This document shows, one piece after another, positions 1-12,811 of a stretch of 64,000 bases of DNA. The notes under the pieces were generated by a model. It was not told the DNA's origin, made no database searches, and saw nothing but the letters and a program-made list of their open reading frames with translations. The position numbers were made by a program, and so were the translations under genes. The stretch spans positions 4,674,027 through 4,738,026 of the forward strand of contig NC_054390.1 of the NCBI RefSeq assembly GCF_001625195.1. Reading direction: 5' to 3'. Position 1 is the stretch's first letter, and every line of letters begins with the position of its first letter. Origin of the DNA: Drechmeria coniospora (taxonomy: Eukaryota; Ascomycota; Sordariomycetes; Hypocreales; Ophiocordycipitaceae).

Positions 1-643
1 TTCTTACCTACCGGCAGCATGTGCTTGAGTAGGATACCATTGACACGACTGCGACTTTAACCGAGGCGCCACAGAGGGATTGCAGAATGGCGAATGTAAG
101 TATATTCATGCCAAGCACTTGCTTCCCTACCAAGGTAGTCAATACATTCAGCACTACAGCCCACTGAGGGTTGGATTCCTGCTAAAATAGGTTGACTGCG
201 TCGCAGGACTTCCGCTCGGTAAGGGTTTACCATAACAAGTAGATGTAGGGATCCTCTTTCCCAAAATATTATTCAACAGTTCCACCTATCGTGTGAACTT
301 ACACTTTTGCTGCGGAATCGAATGTGCTAGGGGTTTCCAGTGTCGTCGCTGGTCGACCCAATAAGCATCGCCACCTGGTTTCGCCCGTACAGCAGATCTC
401 TCGCTGCTTCCTTGGAGTATTACCCCGGAACGTGACCAAATGGATCGCTGAAAATCGTACGAGATTCTGTCAGGGCACTCATACCTTTCGTCTATCGCAT
501 GTCCGAAAACTCCAAGCTAGGTCGGGGATGACAGCCATCCCGTTGAAGCGGTCGCGCCTAGACTTGTTCAGTTTCCCCCATTTCGTTACTGATTTACTAT
601 GCAATTACTTTGCGACGCATCGCGTAAAAACTACTTGGTGTGA
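1..643. other. Gene-free left edge
   Basis: No convincing coding sequence. A 109-residue open frame at 324-653 has no recognisable domain and a composition like noncoding DNA. The stretch may be part of the decayed locus that follows. Confidence 0.4.
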
Positions 644-2015
644 TTGCGGGTGAATGACGTGAACCAGGGTGGGTTGAGAGTACTTGAGATACTTCGGAAC
701 CGCAAGGCAACGACACCGAAGCCATCAGTGGGTTCTCCTGCTGTCAATAACGCTGAATTAACATATCATCTTCACATAGACTCCCTTCACAAGCTTTATA
801 GCATTTCTCACGATAATGCAAAGGAAATAGTTTACGAGGGTAGGGCCTCTTCATCCAACGTGAGACCAGCCCTACCCAAACTTGTCGTCAAAGGGCACCA
901 AGCTATTACCAATCCAATCCAAAAGGTCCCTGATAACGCAACATCAACAGACTCCGATGCTACAGGAAAACAACCTGTCAATGATCTGAATTCCATCAAC
1001 GTCCCCAATAAATCTCCGCCTGCATTGGAACCAACCCCCCGTGCTCCATACGTATCCAGTACCGAATACTTGAGGCATCTTGAAGGTCATCCCCAAATTC
1101 AGCTTTAAGCAACGCATGTCCATCAAGTACTAGACCTTTGAGAGAGCGAGAAATTCTATATAGTCAAGATCGATGAACAGATTGAAGGTCAAGTTCCGGT
1201 ACTGTCTCCAGACTTCATGCACAGACTTCACAGTCAAGGTGTCACCGATTTCTACCTGACAGATCGAGATAAAAAGAACCACTACTTTGCTGCCGAATTT
1301 GAAAAGCAAGGCTTCAGAGTTGAACCTCTGCATGAAGAAAATGAAATGGCAGTTGCGAAAGTATTAGCAGTGCAACAAGCAGGCTCAGCGGCACCCAAAG
1401 GCGTGCTGATTTTCGGGCCCAAAGGCAACGTACGAGCGTGGCGACGATTGTTTCTATGGTTCGGACATTCAAGGCAATACGAATATGGCCATTAGCTGGC
1501 TCCCCTACTGACATCACCGATGTATCAGAATATCGTTTATTCGTAGCCAAACTTAGCAGCATTTTTGGCATTTCTGTCGAGGAGGCTGCGAAAATCGTCA
1601 ATACGGAGAGGGATTTGGTCATATTGTCGAAGGAGAAACTGCCTCAAATGGAAACGGAAACCAATGTCGAAGAAAACCGTCCTCTTAACAGTGCAAAGTC
1701 TGGAAAGGTCCCTGATAAAGCCCCAATTGAATCAGAAACGAACGTGGAAGTCGAAGGACATCAACACAATGCAATCCTTGCTCCATTGGCGTCCGAAACC
1801 CACGCCGTATCGAAGATCACCACAATAATCCCAACAATCCGAATCCTCCCCACCCCGCATTGAATACGCGCCCGAAAAGAAAGTATGATGCTTACACTAC
1901 GACCAATGAATACTTCCAATTTGTAGAACAAGCTCCCCATGTTAAGCTTCAACCAGATCATATTCATTTCATGGAAGATCTTCGCCCACATCTTCGGTAC
2001 TTTTACACCAAATAG
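644..2015 (+). pseudogene. Decayed gene with a degenerate tandem unit
   Basis: I recognise no family. A coding-like signal runs through this stretch but is broken. Frame 2 is open at 644-1105, then hits TAA (1106-1108) and a TGA about 30 bases later, and resumes to about 1495. The signal then moves to another frame (1438-1863) and a third (about 1800-2015). Two stretches resemble each other: the part around 725-850 (VGSPAVNNAELTYHLHIDSL) and around 1495-1615 (AGSPTDITDVSEYRLFVAKL). The downstream part SSTEYLRHLEGHPQIQL likewise matches TTNEYFQFVEQAPHVKLQPD. Where copy 1 has TAA and TGA, copy 2 has CAA and CGC, so C-to-T change would explain the TAA and could explain the TGA. That would fit repeat-induced point mutation. 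A live gene with introns that I failed to place is the alternative. Confidence 0.35.
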
Positions 2016-3076
2016 ATGGTGAGCCAGCGGATCTAGTTCGAGCCCTGAATACATAATTCATTCTAGAACTAAGAAGGCGCAAAACTGGCAGGGTTGTCAC
2101 AGAATCACTTCCCGACTTGGACCCTTTAATCCAATAACTAAAACGAGCAGTAAATTTCATCATGATTCGTCCTGCCCGGATCGCTGCTTCAGCACTCTAC
2201 TGACGGCCACTCCGATCTCAAACCCAATGCGGCATTTCAAATACTCCGATGGACATGGCGTAATGCCTCACTGAGACGGCTCCGAGCGTACCGAGGTCTA
2301 AGCATATCGCTTCTGGAACGGACTCAGTGCCGAAGCAACGCCGGCAGTGACAGAGGTCGTGGCCGCACTTACAGACCATGCTATCAGACCCTTTACTAGT
2401 CGAATTTCAGCCGATGAATGAGTAGGACAGTATGCTGAAAATCCACGCTACATTGGTTGCAACTAGAGTTTACTGCAAGCTCTGCATACCAGCCGTTCCG
2501 AGCCGTCAAGCTATGCACGGGTTGCATTTGCTACGGACCGAGTGGCTCCGGGGCGGCCGCAGTTGGTCGGCGGGGCTCAATGACAGCTGCAACACTGAAG
2601 GCGACCGTGGCAGCTGGGGGACTCTCGCTACAGCGGTATAGGCAAGAATTACAGGTGTGTTGTATCGCTGCGAAACCGTTCGCTGTAGCAGAAGGTGCGC
2701 TGTGGAAATTGATGTCGCTATTGATCTAGCGACAAATACCAATAACTACCACGTTGTACCTAGGCCAGCGGCCTACTGGGCGTGCTATTCCGTAGATACA
2801 GTGGGTAATGTTACCTTTCGTCCTCCCCATTCAAGAATTAATGCCTGAGGTTTAAATGGCATCATTTTGCGTTTCCTCAGAGCACCATAAAAATTGTGGA
2901 CGAAATCATGATGCGTTCATTCCCCCCCTCACCCCCCCCCCAAAAAAAACGGCGTGAGAAACATATTGGAGTGTGCCTCATGTAACGCTCAACTCATGGA
3001 TACGACTCGAAGAAGTCTCTTGAACGAATACCATGTAATCGGAAGATTCGACATTCCATCCACATGGTGGCCTGCT
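2016..3076. other. Spacer with homopolymer tracts beyond the PKS stop
   Basis: No gene seen. At about 2921-2949 there is a run of seven C, then ten C followed by eight A, close to the 3' end of the minus-strand PKS. It may lie in the PKS terminator or 3' UTR region, and it is a place where base counts could be wrong. Confidence 0.5.
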
Positions 3077-6000
3077 TCAAGCCCGCTGCACCAGGGCGAC
3101 GCGGATGAGATCCCCCAGATTCAGCAGCGAGGGGCTCTGCACAATCGTCATCACCGTCGTCTCGACGCTGAACTTTTGCCGAATCCAGTTCCGCAGCTCC
3201 ATAGCTACCAGGGAGTCGAGACCGGCATTCTCCGGAGAGTGTTCAATCTTAATACTCCCCTCCTCCTTGATGAGGAAGTTGGCCAGCGCAGATGCAATTG
3301 CCGTCGCAATGATGGTCGTGGTGCTTTGCTCCTCCAGAATAGCGGGATCCGACGCGGCCGCGGCCAACAGAGCTCCGACGCTGTCTTGCTCCTTGGTGGT
3401 CTTGGCCGAGGCGTCTGCAGCGCCGTTGATGTTGTGGTATATGCTCATTCGAACATCTTTTTTCCAAACCACACGGTTGTTCGGGGAAGCGATGGGCACG
3501 GTGGTGACAAGTCCCAGCAGAATCTGGCCAGGACTTGTGTACGCTCCGTCCGACGCTCGCGGATTGATCGGCCTGGATCGTTGAATCGCCAGGTTGGTTG
3601 CGTCAAGCAGATCCTGCTCCTTGAGAATCCGCATTCCCGATTTTTGGAACCGGTCAAGAATATCCTTGTTCTTGGAGACGAACCCGACCTCGCCCATGAC
3701 GCCGATATCGATGACCGATGCCGCCAATCCGTTGCGGTGGCGGAACTGCACAAAGGCATCGAGGAAAGTGTTGGCGGCGCTATAATTGGCCTGACCCCAT
3801 TGACCGACGATGCCGCTGTAGGATGAGCATAGGATGAAAAAGTCCAGTTCGGAAGTGATGGCATTGTGGAGATTCCATGTGCCCTGAACTTTTGGTGCTA
3901 CCGCCGTGGTCCAGTCGTCAAACGACATGTCAGACAGGGAGACATCCTGTTCACGAGTTAGCCTCCAATTTACGCTCGGCACGAGAGAGGAACCGGGAGC
4001 GAACGAGTACGGACCTTCAAGACCATGGACAGGTTCATGACTCCTGCGATCGGCCTCGACGCCGCCTGAACTGCCTTCTCTACGTCCTCCACGTTACTGA
4101 CACTACCGGCAGCCAGCTGGACTTCGCAGCCTTGAGACTGGAGCTCGTCCATGAATCCCTGCAACTCTGGCTTGACCTTGGCAGATCGGGAGAGGAAAAC
4201 AAGGTGACGAGCGCCCTGCTCGACCATCCACATCGCAATGGCCCTTCCTAACCCGCCGAGACCGCCAACGAGAAGGTAGCTGCGGTCGGAGCGGAACGAC
4301 GGGGCAGGACGATCGGCGACGGCTTCGACAGATGAAGGATCATCGGGCATCGCCACGATGATCTTTCCTATATGTCGGCCGCCCTGCATGAATCGGAAGG
4401 CATCCTGAATCTGGCCAGCCTCGAAGACCTTGGCAATGACGCCAGGATTGAGCGCACCATCACGGATCCACCTGACGCAGCGCTCCAAGAGTCTTAACAG
4501 TCATTAGCACATGAACTTTTAGCAGATCGTTGAGGCATCACCGCGACGTCACTTACTCCGCGGCCTTCTCTGGCCGAACCTGCGAGACCTGCCACAGGTC
4601 GAGGCCGACAAAAGTACGGTTGGCCTCGAAAGCTTCCATAGACAGCTTAGCGCGTCGTCGGAAGTCTCGTTTACCAATCTCAATCATGGTGCCAAACTCG
4701 GCCACGCATTTCCAAGACGCTTGGAGAAGCTCCCCCGCAAGAGAGTTAAGGACGACATCGACGCCCCTGTCGTTGGTCGCGCGCATCACATCGCCCAGGA
4801 AGGATGAATCGCGCGAGTTGAAGATGTGCGATCGCGGTATCTTGTGTTGCTCAATGAGATACTGAATCTTTTCATCATTTCCAACAGTGCAATAGACCTT
4901 AAAACGTTGTCAGAGTCGATCACACATGCAAGGACATTCATCGGGTGAAACTCACCTCGGCACCGAGCATTTGTGCAATCTGAATGGCGGCCAGACCGAC
5001 ACCGCCACAGGCAGAGTGGATGAGAATCGACTGCCATGAAAAATACGTCAGCGTTCCGAAGAGGAATCTTCGAATGCCTATGATTCGACTCGCATGCATA
5101 CCTGTCCATGCTTCAAATTGGCTTTGTCCGTGAGGGCCATCGTTGCTGTGGCATACACACACGGTAGAGCAGCGCCCTGCTCGAAACTCAGCGAGTCGTC
5201 AATCTTGACGCAGAGGGTCTGGGACAAGGCGATGTGCGTTGTGAAACAACCACTCGACATGTACATGACGCGATCGCCGATGGCGAATTTCTGCACTCCA
5301 GGGCCGACCTCCGTGATGATTCCACAGCCTTCCAAGCCAATCTCTCGTGGGCTGTTGTCAAGGACGCCAAGTGCAATGAGAACATCCTGCTCGGTGTTAG
5401 TGGACAAAATCTTTTGCGGTACGGAAAATGCCTACTCTAAAGTTCAGACCGATAGCCTTCGTCTGCACGAGGACTTGACCATGGCCCAGTGGTGTGCGCG
5501 TCACTTCGCTCCACCCCATGGTGTGAAGCAATCCGGGCGTCTTGACGGTGAGGTATTTCAAAGACGGATCATCGCTGGCCCTTTCTGTGCTGGAGAAGGC
5601 ATTCGACATTGTCTGCCAGTGCATCCGTGGAACGAGAATCCGGTTGCCAACGACGGCGAATTCCCAGTCAGGGTCCATAGAATCGGCATCCAGCTCCGGC
5701 GACTGAACGCGCATGAGCACGTCGACAAGTGCCTCGGTTGCAGATGAAGGGGTGATTTTGGTGTCAATTTCAACCGTGAACAGCTTGACCGAAAGCTCAC
5801 TTCGAGCAGTGCGGGCTAGACCTAGGGTCATGGCAGTTCTTGGATCCTCGCAATTGACCTGCGAAGGACGAGTCGCCCAGACCAGCTTCGCATTGATAGA
5901 GTTCAAGTGAGCAACAAGACTCTCGAAAGAGTCCTTTGTCAGACCATGCACCATGGCCTCCTGGAGGTCCAGAAGCGAGATTGCATCCTGAGCTGGCAAG

Positions 6001-9000
6001 GGCGAGCCAAAGAGGCACACATCAACTGCCATTCCTCTAGCCTCGAGGGTGTCCTTTGCTTCTCTCACGTAGGCTCCGCTGAGAGTGTACGTCACGAGAG
6101 TGACCCTGGGTGGCTTGTTGACTGTTATTGCAGGAACTGCCATGATTCCAGCGCTTTGCTGGTACGGGGCAATGCCATCGATGGCGATGGCAGGCTCCTG
6201 GAAACCGGCTGCCACCAGTTCTTTGGTCCATCTCTCGGGTGAGATGTAGGGCTCCGAAGAACGGTTGTCGTCATCTCCCAACCACCAACCAGATAGGTAG
6301 CCCATCACATAGTTGACGTATTTGGCATCGGGGCAGAGCTCCTGCAGGAACAGTCGACCACCAGGGCTGAGCAGGGTCCTCAGGTGAAGCAGAGAGGTCT
6401 GTAGGCATGGGGTGGCATGGATGACGTTGGATGCGACGATCAGATCATACCCACCCTCTTGGAATCCCTGCTCCACGGGGCTTTGAGAAATATCGAGCGC
6501 GGCATATTCTATATTCTCGACGTCTGCAAATCGTTCCTTGGCAGCCGCCATGAAGCCGGTGGAGATGTCGGTGTAGGTGTAGCTTCCAAATAGTCGCTCG
6601 CCTTGTCGCGACTTGAGTGCCTTGAGGACTTTCACCGTGGTGCCTCCAGTTCCGGCACCGACTTCGAGGATCCTAAGTCGGGGGTTTGTGTGTCCGAGAG
6701 CCTGCAGTGCGTCTTCGTACTCGAGCTCGTCTCCGACGGCGTAGAAATCAGTGAGGATGTCGTCCTTCATCAGCACATGAAGCGGATGCGTTTTACCTTC
6801 GAAGATGGAGTCAACGGCTTTGAACAAGCGGTGAATGGCGATGCAGAACGCTGGATATTGCGATTTTTCACCATCGATCACGATCTCTTCAATCCTCGAC
6901 AAGCGTTGCTCTCGAGTGAGCTCCCACAGGCGCGTTTCGTTGGAGACGAAGACGTTGGCGCCAGACTTGTACTTTTCAAGCTGTTCCTGCATCCAGGAAA
7001 GGAATTTGCGAAGATGAGGTTGGGTCTCCTCCGTCAGTCTGATGTTTTCTACATGGTCGATGATGCAGAGAATCATAAGCTCCTCAAATAACGACCACTC
7101 TCTGGGAATGTGGGTACGTGGATGCATGTGATCCTTTAGATTCAAGAAATCCGCATGCGGCTTCCACTCAAACTGGGTGATGAGAGGTAAATTCTCGTCG
7201 GCGTCATCTTCACGGGTCAATGCCGACGCTTTGAAGCCCCTGAGTGACAAAATCATCTCGCCATTGCTCTGGGCTGTCAGGTTACCAACGAACGATCCAC
7301 GCTCGAGCGTGCCAATGTCGGCTACAACATCAAGATCGTCCGTGGTAGGGCGCACTATCATTCCTTCGATGAAGGTGGGCACGGCGATGCTCTTGCAGTT
7401 TCGACCAAGTCCACGATAGGCAGAAACGGTGAAGAGTTGGAAACACTGGTCGATAGTTGCAGGGTGCATGGCGTAGTTGCCCCTGGTCCCGGTCTGCAGA
7501 AATGGAACAGCGGCAGTTGAGAGACTTGCGTCAGTCGCAGAGGAAATATTGCGTAATCCCTGGAACAGTCCGGTGTAATTGAAACCTACCCGGTTAAGGA
7601 TGCCGTACCATTCGCCATCCTCCACCTTTCGGGGAAGAGGCGCCTGTGCTTGAGCACTAAGGTCCACAGATTTATCAACCGATGCACGAGCCTCACCGGC
7701 ACAATGGTTGATCCACCTGGTGCCGTCATGGGAGCTGATGCCAAAGGTATACCAGGGCGATTCGTCTGACGAGTCCGACGAAATAGGGGTTATGCTGGTC
7801 ACCAGCTCGACCGTCTTTCCGTGGTCAAGAACGAGTCCGGCTGTGATCTTGACGTTTCGCAGACTGTAAGTTGTGTCGCCTTCCAGCTGTCTAATGGCCT
7901 CTCCTACCATGCAAATGTACCCAGCACCCGGAAAGATAACCTGGCCGTTAACTTCGTGCCCCGACAGCCACGGGGCGTCTTCCAAGGCCAGCTTGTTTCT
8001 CCAAAACGGGCTGTTGGACACCTCAAGAACCCTGGAGCCGAGCAGTTCATGCGGAGCATGCTCGCGGAAACGCCATTCGCGGGTCATACGAGACTCTGCC
8101 CAGTGAGCGGTGTCGCGCTTCCATGAGTATCGCGGCATGTTTCGAACATGACTTCCTCCAGCGACGCCGACGGCAGAATAGTCGACATCAACACCGTGCT
8201 GGAACAACTTTCCGGCGAGGTGCAGCATGCTTTCTTCGTCTATCTTGTCTCTCTGCAGTGTTCCCATGTGCACGTCATCTCCTCGGTCGAGATCTCTCAG
8301 TATCTGGCCTATGGGCCCCTTGAGTGCTGGGTGAGGTCCGATTTCGACAATGGCCACCTTTCCATCCACCCCAGCAAGGGCTGACCGAAGGGCGGTGTTG
8401 AACAAAACAGGGCTCTCCATGTTTTTTCTCCAGTACGCCGGCCCGAGGCTGCCATCCCCGGTAAGTCGTTTCCCAGTAACAGACGAGTAGAAAGGGACGA
8501 CAGGAGAAACGCTTGTCACAAAAGGCAGCAGGTGCTCCTCGTACTGGGGGCCATTCTCCAGCATGTGGTGAGAATGGAACGCTCTTTCGACACGTAACAT
8601 ACGGGCAAGGACACCGGGTTGTTTCTCCTTGACATTCTGCACCACCTTTTCCACCTGCTCAGTGTCTCCAGACACCGTAACACTGCATTGGCTGTTTTCA
8701 CACGCAACAACGACGCCGGATTCCATGTAAGGCGCCATTTCATGTGGTCCGAGACCAATAGCAGCCATTGAGCCACGCTTATCAGATGTTTGTGTGCTGT
8801 TTGTACCGCGGAACGTACCAATGGCCATTGCCGCCTCTGCCGTGATGGCGCCGCAAGCATATGCAGCTGCGGTCTCTCCTGACGAGTGGCCGAGCACAAT
8901 GTCCGGTTGGATGTTCCAAGATCGAAGCACATCGACAAGGGCCACCTGCACAGCAATGGACAGAGGATGGCCCATCTCTGCCTTTTGAACACGGCTCTTG

Positions 9001-11823
9001 CCGGCAGCCTTACGTAGCTCGTCTTTGATTGTCCACGATGGAGGGGCGGGTAGCCCGCGAAGGAAGTTGTCTAGCTTGTCAATAGTACTTCTGAAAACAA
9101 GGTTCGAGTCGATCAGCTGAGCTCCCATTTCGGGCCATTGCGCTCCTTGCCCAGTGAATACCCATGCAACGCGAGCGGCTTTGTTCGAATGCTCGGAGGG
9201 AGACAAATCCAAAGAGTTCTTGTTCGCTGCAATAGCGTAAGCTCGGTGAGATTTGTGCTCTCGGCGGAGTGCGAGAGTGTAAGCTATGTCTTTAAGAGAA
9301 GCATCGCTTTGTGTGAGGTAATTTTGATGTTCTTCGATGCTCGCTTTTAGTGAAGAATCACCGCTTGCTGAGAATAGAAGCAACTGTGGACGTAGAGGAA
9401 ATTCCTCGTCCAGACTATGGTCCAGACCACGGTCATTGCTCCTCGAAATGCCGTTTCCGTAGACAGATCCATTGCCGTTTGATACAATTGCATCCACACT
9501 ACCTTTGCCGTCCATATGCGCATATTCCAAGCTAACTTCAGGGCCGTGACCATTGATGTTCTCAGGGCCGTTGCCAATGCCTTTCTCCATACCAGCACCA
9601 TTTAAAACGCCGTTAGAATTGCCGTTGCTGATGCTGTTTGCATGATGAGTATTTCCGTCGCCGTTGGCTGTGTCGTTGGCGACGCCGTTGACAGTGTTGT
9701 TGCAGTTGACCGTACCATTTCCGCTGATAGTACCATTACCGTTGACAGCGCCGTTACTTTTCATAGTGCCGTCACCGTTGAAAGCGCCGTTACCGTTCAC
9801 GCTGCCGCTACCGTTGATTGTGCCGATACATTTCACAGTGCTGTTACCATTGATAGAACCATTTCCGTTGACAGGACAGGCACTGTCGACAGTGCCGTTA
9901 CCGTTCACATTGTCGCTACCTTTGACAGTGCCGTTCCCATTGATGGTGCCTTTGCCGTTAACAGTACTATTGCTGTTGTCTATGTCGTTGTCGGAGTGCC
10001 CGTTTGTACAGCTGTTTGATTTATGATATCCGTTTATATGGCTGTTGACTTTCTCATCTATTTTTCCGTTGGAGTGACCGTTTACTTTAATGAGAGCTAT
10101 TCCATTTTGATGGAAGCTCTCGTAGGTTTCATCATGACCATTCAAGTATGCAATTCCGATACTGTCAGCCTGACTCTTACCTATCATCTGGGTCAATTCT
10201 CCAGATGACCATTTCCCGCGATTGTTGTATTCTCGCAAGGACTCCACGATGACCTGTACTGTTCAGTTTACATTCGTTCTATTCAAATGTGTATTTCTTA
10301 CATGTGCGTTAACGCCACCAATGCCGAAGGAGTTAACGCTGACCCTTTCGGCGCGACCGTGAGGCCATTCTTCCGTTTCGACAGGTACGTGAAGTTTGCA
10401 TTTCTCAAATGGGACTGTAGATTTTATGAGGATAAACCTTACAGTGAAAACGGATTCTTGACTTACTTTCTGGGTTTGGAGTCTCGAAAAAAATATTCGG
10501 CGGTATTTGTCTATGTTCGATAGCCAAAACAGCCTTGATGAGACTGGTTAGGCCGGCCGCGCCCTCCGAGTGCCCAACATTAGGTTTGACCTGATCCGCT
10601 GTCAGCTGAGCTCTGTGGCAGGCATTTAAACAAAGAAGGCTCATACAGATGTGATAATTATGCCCTTGTCGCCAAAGCATCTCGCAACAGCTGCCGTCTC
10701 CAAGGGATCACCAACACTCGTGCCAGTGCCGTGACACTCGACCATGGCAGTCTTGGAGAGATCTGCGATGCCGGCTTGAGCATATGCCCGCCTTATCAGA
10801 GCCTCCTGAGCTATTGGACTCGGCGTAAGCATTGCCTGCGTGTGTCCATCGCAGTTAACGCTTGTCCCCCTTATGATTGCGCGTATGGGGTCGCCGTCTG
10901 CCATTGCTTGACTTAACCTCTTGACGTAGATGGCATTAACGGCTTCGCCACGTCCATAGCCGTTTGCAGACGCGTCAAATGTCTTACAAACTCCAGAGGG
11001 GGACAAAACACCCTGGTCGCTGAGGGCCAGAGTCATGGTTGGCGAGAAGATCAAGCCGGTGCCGCATACAAGGGCGCCGTCACAGTCCCCTTTTCGAATC
11101 GCCTCGCAGGCCATGTCTAGGCAAACTAGGGAAGAGGAGCAGCCAGTCTTGACCGTCATACTTTTGGACATTAGCAAATTCTGTCGCAATGATGCTTGTG
11201 CCTAAATCTTACCTGGGGCCGTGCAGATCGTACTCGTACGATACCCTATTTCCTAGTACAAAGTCGTCATAGCCGGTGACGCGGTAGCCGCCTCTATGCA
11301 ATGGTTCTTTTGCGTTGAGGTCTTGCCAGTCATCCCCAAAAACTCCAACGTAGCAGCCGATATTGCTACCTCGCCACGAAGTTGCTCCGGAATCCTCCAT
11401 GCATTCGTAAGTAACCTCGAGCAACTGCCGCTGTTGGGGGTCAAGACGTTCCAGCTCTGTCTTGGACACACTGAAGAAAGAGGTATCAAATTGCTGAATG
11501 TCAACATCTTGCAAGAAATATCCCTTGTCCATTTGAAATGTGCCTGGCTTTCCCGATGGATCGTGAAAGCCGCCGACGTTGTACCGATCCTGTGGCACTT
11601 CGCAGAGACCGTTTCTCTTTTCCGTCATCATCTTCCAGAACTCTTCACCATTATGCACTCGTCCCGGCAGACGCATCGCCATTCCCACAATGGCAATGGG
11701 GTCCGCTGTTGGTCGTTCATGCTTGACACTGGGCTCTGTGCTGATATGAACGTCGTGTCGATCGATGTTGTTGTAAGGGGCAGGGACATACGGCTCCCCG
11801 GGTGATTCTGTGAAGCTCGGCAT
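3077..11823 (-). CDS. Highly reducing type I polyketide synthase, KS-AT-DH-cMT-ER-KR-ACP
   Basis: Builds a reduced, alpha-methylated polyketide from malonyl-CoA. My exon model is 11823-11213, 11160-10647, 10605-10467, 10414-10302, 10253-5436, 5386-5102, 5030-4956, 4897-4557, 4492-4015 and 3946-3077. It sums to 8,244 nt (2,747 residues plus stop), each junction having GT/AG. Domains: KS, about 35-455, with TGCSSS (Cys211) and [10 protein letters not shown]; a linker of about 250 residues rich in Asn-Gly; AT, about 750-1070, with GHSSG; DH, about 1190-1480, with [12 protein letters not shown] and the Asp of HPATIDQ; cMT with LEVGAGTGG near 1656; ER, about 2040-2350, with [10 protein letters not shown] with GGLGGLG near 2373 and SSYSG...NYSAAN; ACP with GLDSL near 2702. 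Every catalytic motif is present, so it looks functional. There is no thioesterase or reductase at the C-terminus, so release needs a partner. The second intron (41 bp) is the least certain. Confidence 0.93.
9540..10090 (-). repeat. Imperfect 18-bp tandem repeat coding an Asn-Gly linker in the PKS
   Basis: Inside exon 5 of the PKS, between KS and AT, codons repeat with a period of about 18 bp. They give hexapeptides such as [18 protein letters not shown] and NGNGAF for roughly 180 residues. The frame is kept throughout. The array also creates a long open frame on the opposite strand that I treat as a by-product. Confidence 0.85.
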
Positions 11824-12811
11824 GTTTGATTTCGGAAATGACTCTGGCTATGCTTCCTTGAAAGTATGCTCGAATATATTGGGACTTTCAGGGCGGACTT
11901 TCACTTGAGGTGTAAAGTGATAGCACACAAAGCCGAAGAGGGAATGAGATGACTGGCTGCCACGCCCAATAAGAGACGCTCAGATGCCGAGTTTGTATGA
12001 CTATCTAGCCCTCCAACTCACAATGCTTTGTGAGTGATGGATTTGATACTATGGGGAAATCGATTTGGTGCGGCTACCTTAAACTGGTGTCGTTCTGCAC
12101 CTGCAAGTAATCGAAAATGCTTGTCGTTGCCCACGATGAGAGAGACCGGGCATCAGAGCCAGCATTGGCAGACGACTTTTGGCACTAAGAGATCGTCATC
12201 AAATTTACATTCACGTCAGGAGCCCACACGTGAATACTACGAAGAAAATAGATGAGTAAGTAGGTTACATGGGCGTGTGTAAGACAGTGCAGATAACTCC
12301 GTACATTAGTAAGAGATGAATGTCCCATTGCGGAAAGACAAAACTCCATACTCGTAAGGCGGATTACGCCCCATCGCTCTGCCTAATGACTGATTGGTCC
12401 TTTCTTCATTGTCAAGTGGCCCAGATCAGCGGTTATGATGACGTGCAACATTATATCCAAAGCCCGTCAGCAATACAGTAATTGCTTGTATGAACAGCGG
12501 AAATGTCTTGGCGGAGGTAAATATGGTAGAAATAATTCACGATCAGGTTAACCCCAGAACATTCTAATTTTAGACGTGAATGAGCCAGGATGCGTAGGAA
12601 CATACCCCCAAGGTCAACCACAACCACCGACCATACTTGCGTAGCTTTAACGAAACTTTTGGGGAAATTGTTTTTGCCGGTGGTTGGATCAGTATGGCAA
12701 AACCTCATTCATGGAATACGATAGTGCATTATCTAGCCTAAAATATGAAACTCATCTGTGGCTGTAGATAAGACGACATGACAACCGCTCAGGCCAGATA
12801 CTACTGATTTC
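11824..12811. other. PKS promoter / P450 3' spacer
   Basis: About 1 kb between the P450 stop and the PKS start, both genes on the minus strand. It should hold the PKS promoter and the P450 terminator. An ACTCCGTA motif lies at 12296-12303. No gene is seen; short open frames here lack any family resemblance. Confidence 0.5.

Noticed and set aside
9642..10026. Open frames of 120-125 residues on the plus strand across the PKS linker
   Set aside because: They are the antisense reading of the 18-bp repeat; the minus-strand frame belongs to a complete PKS.
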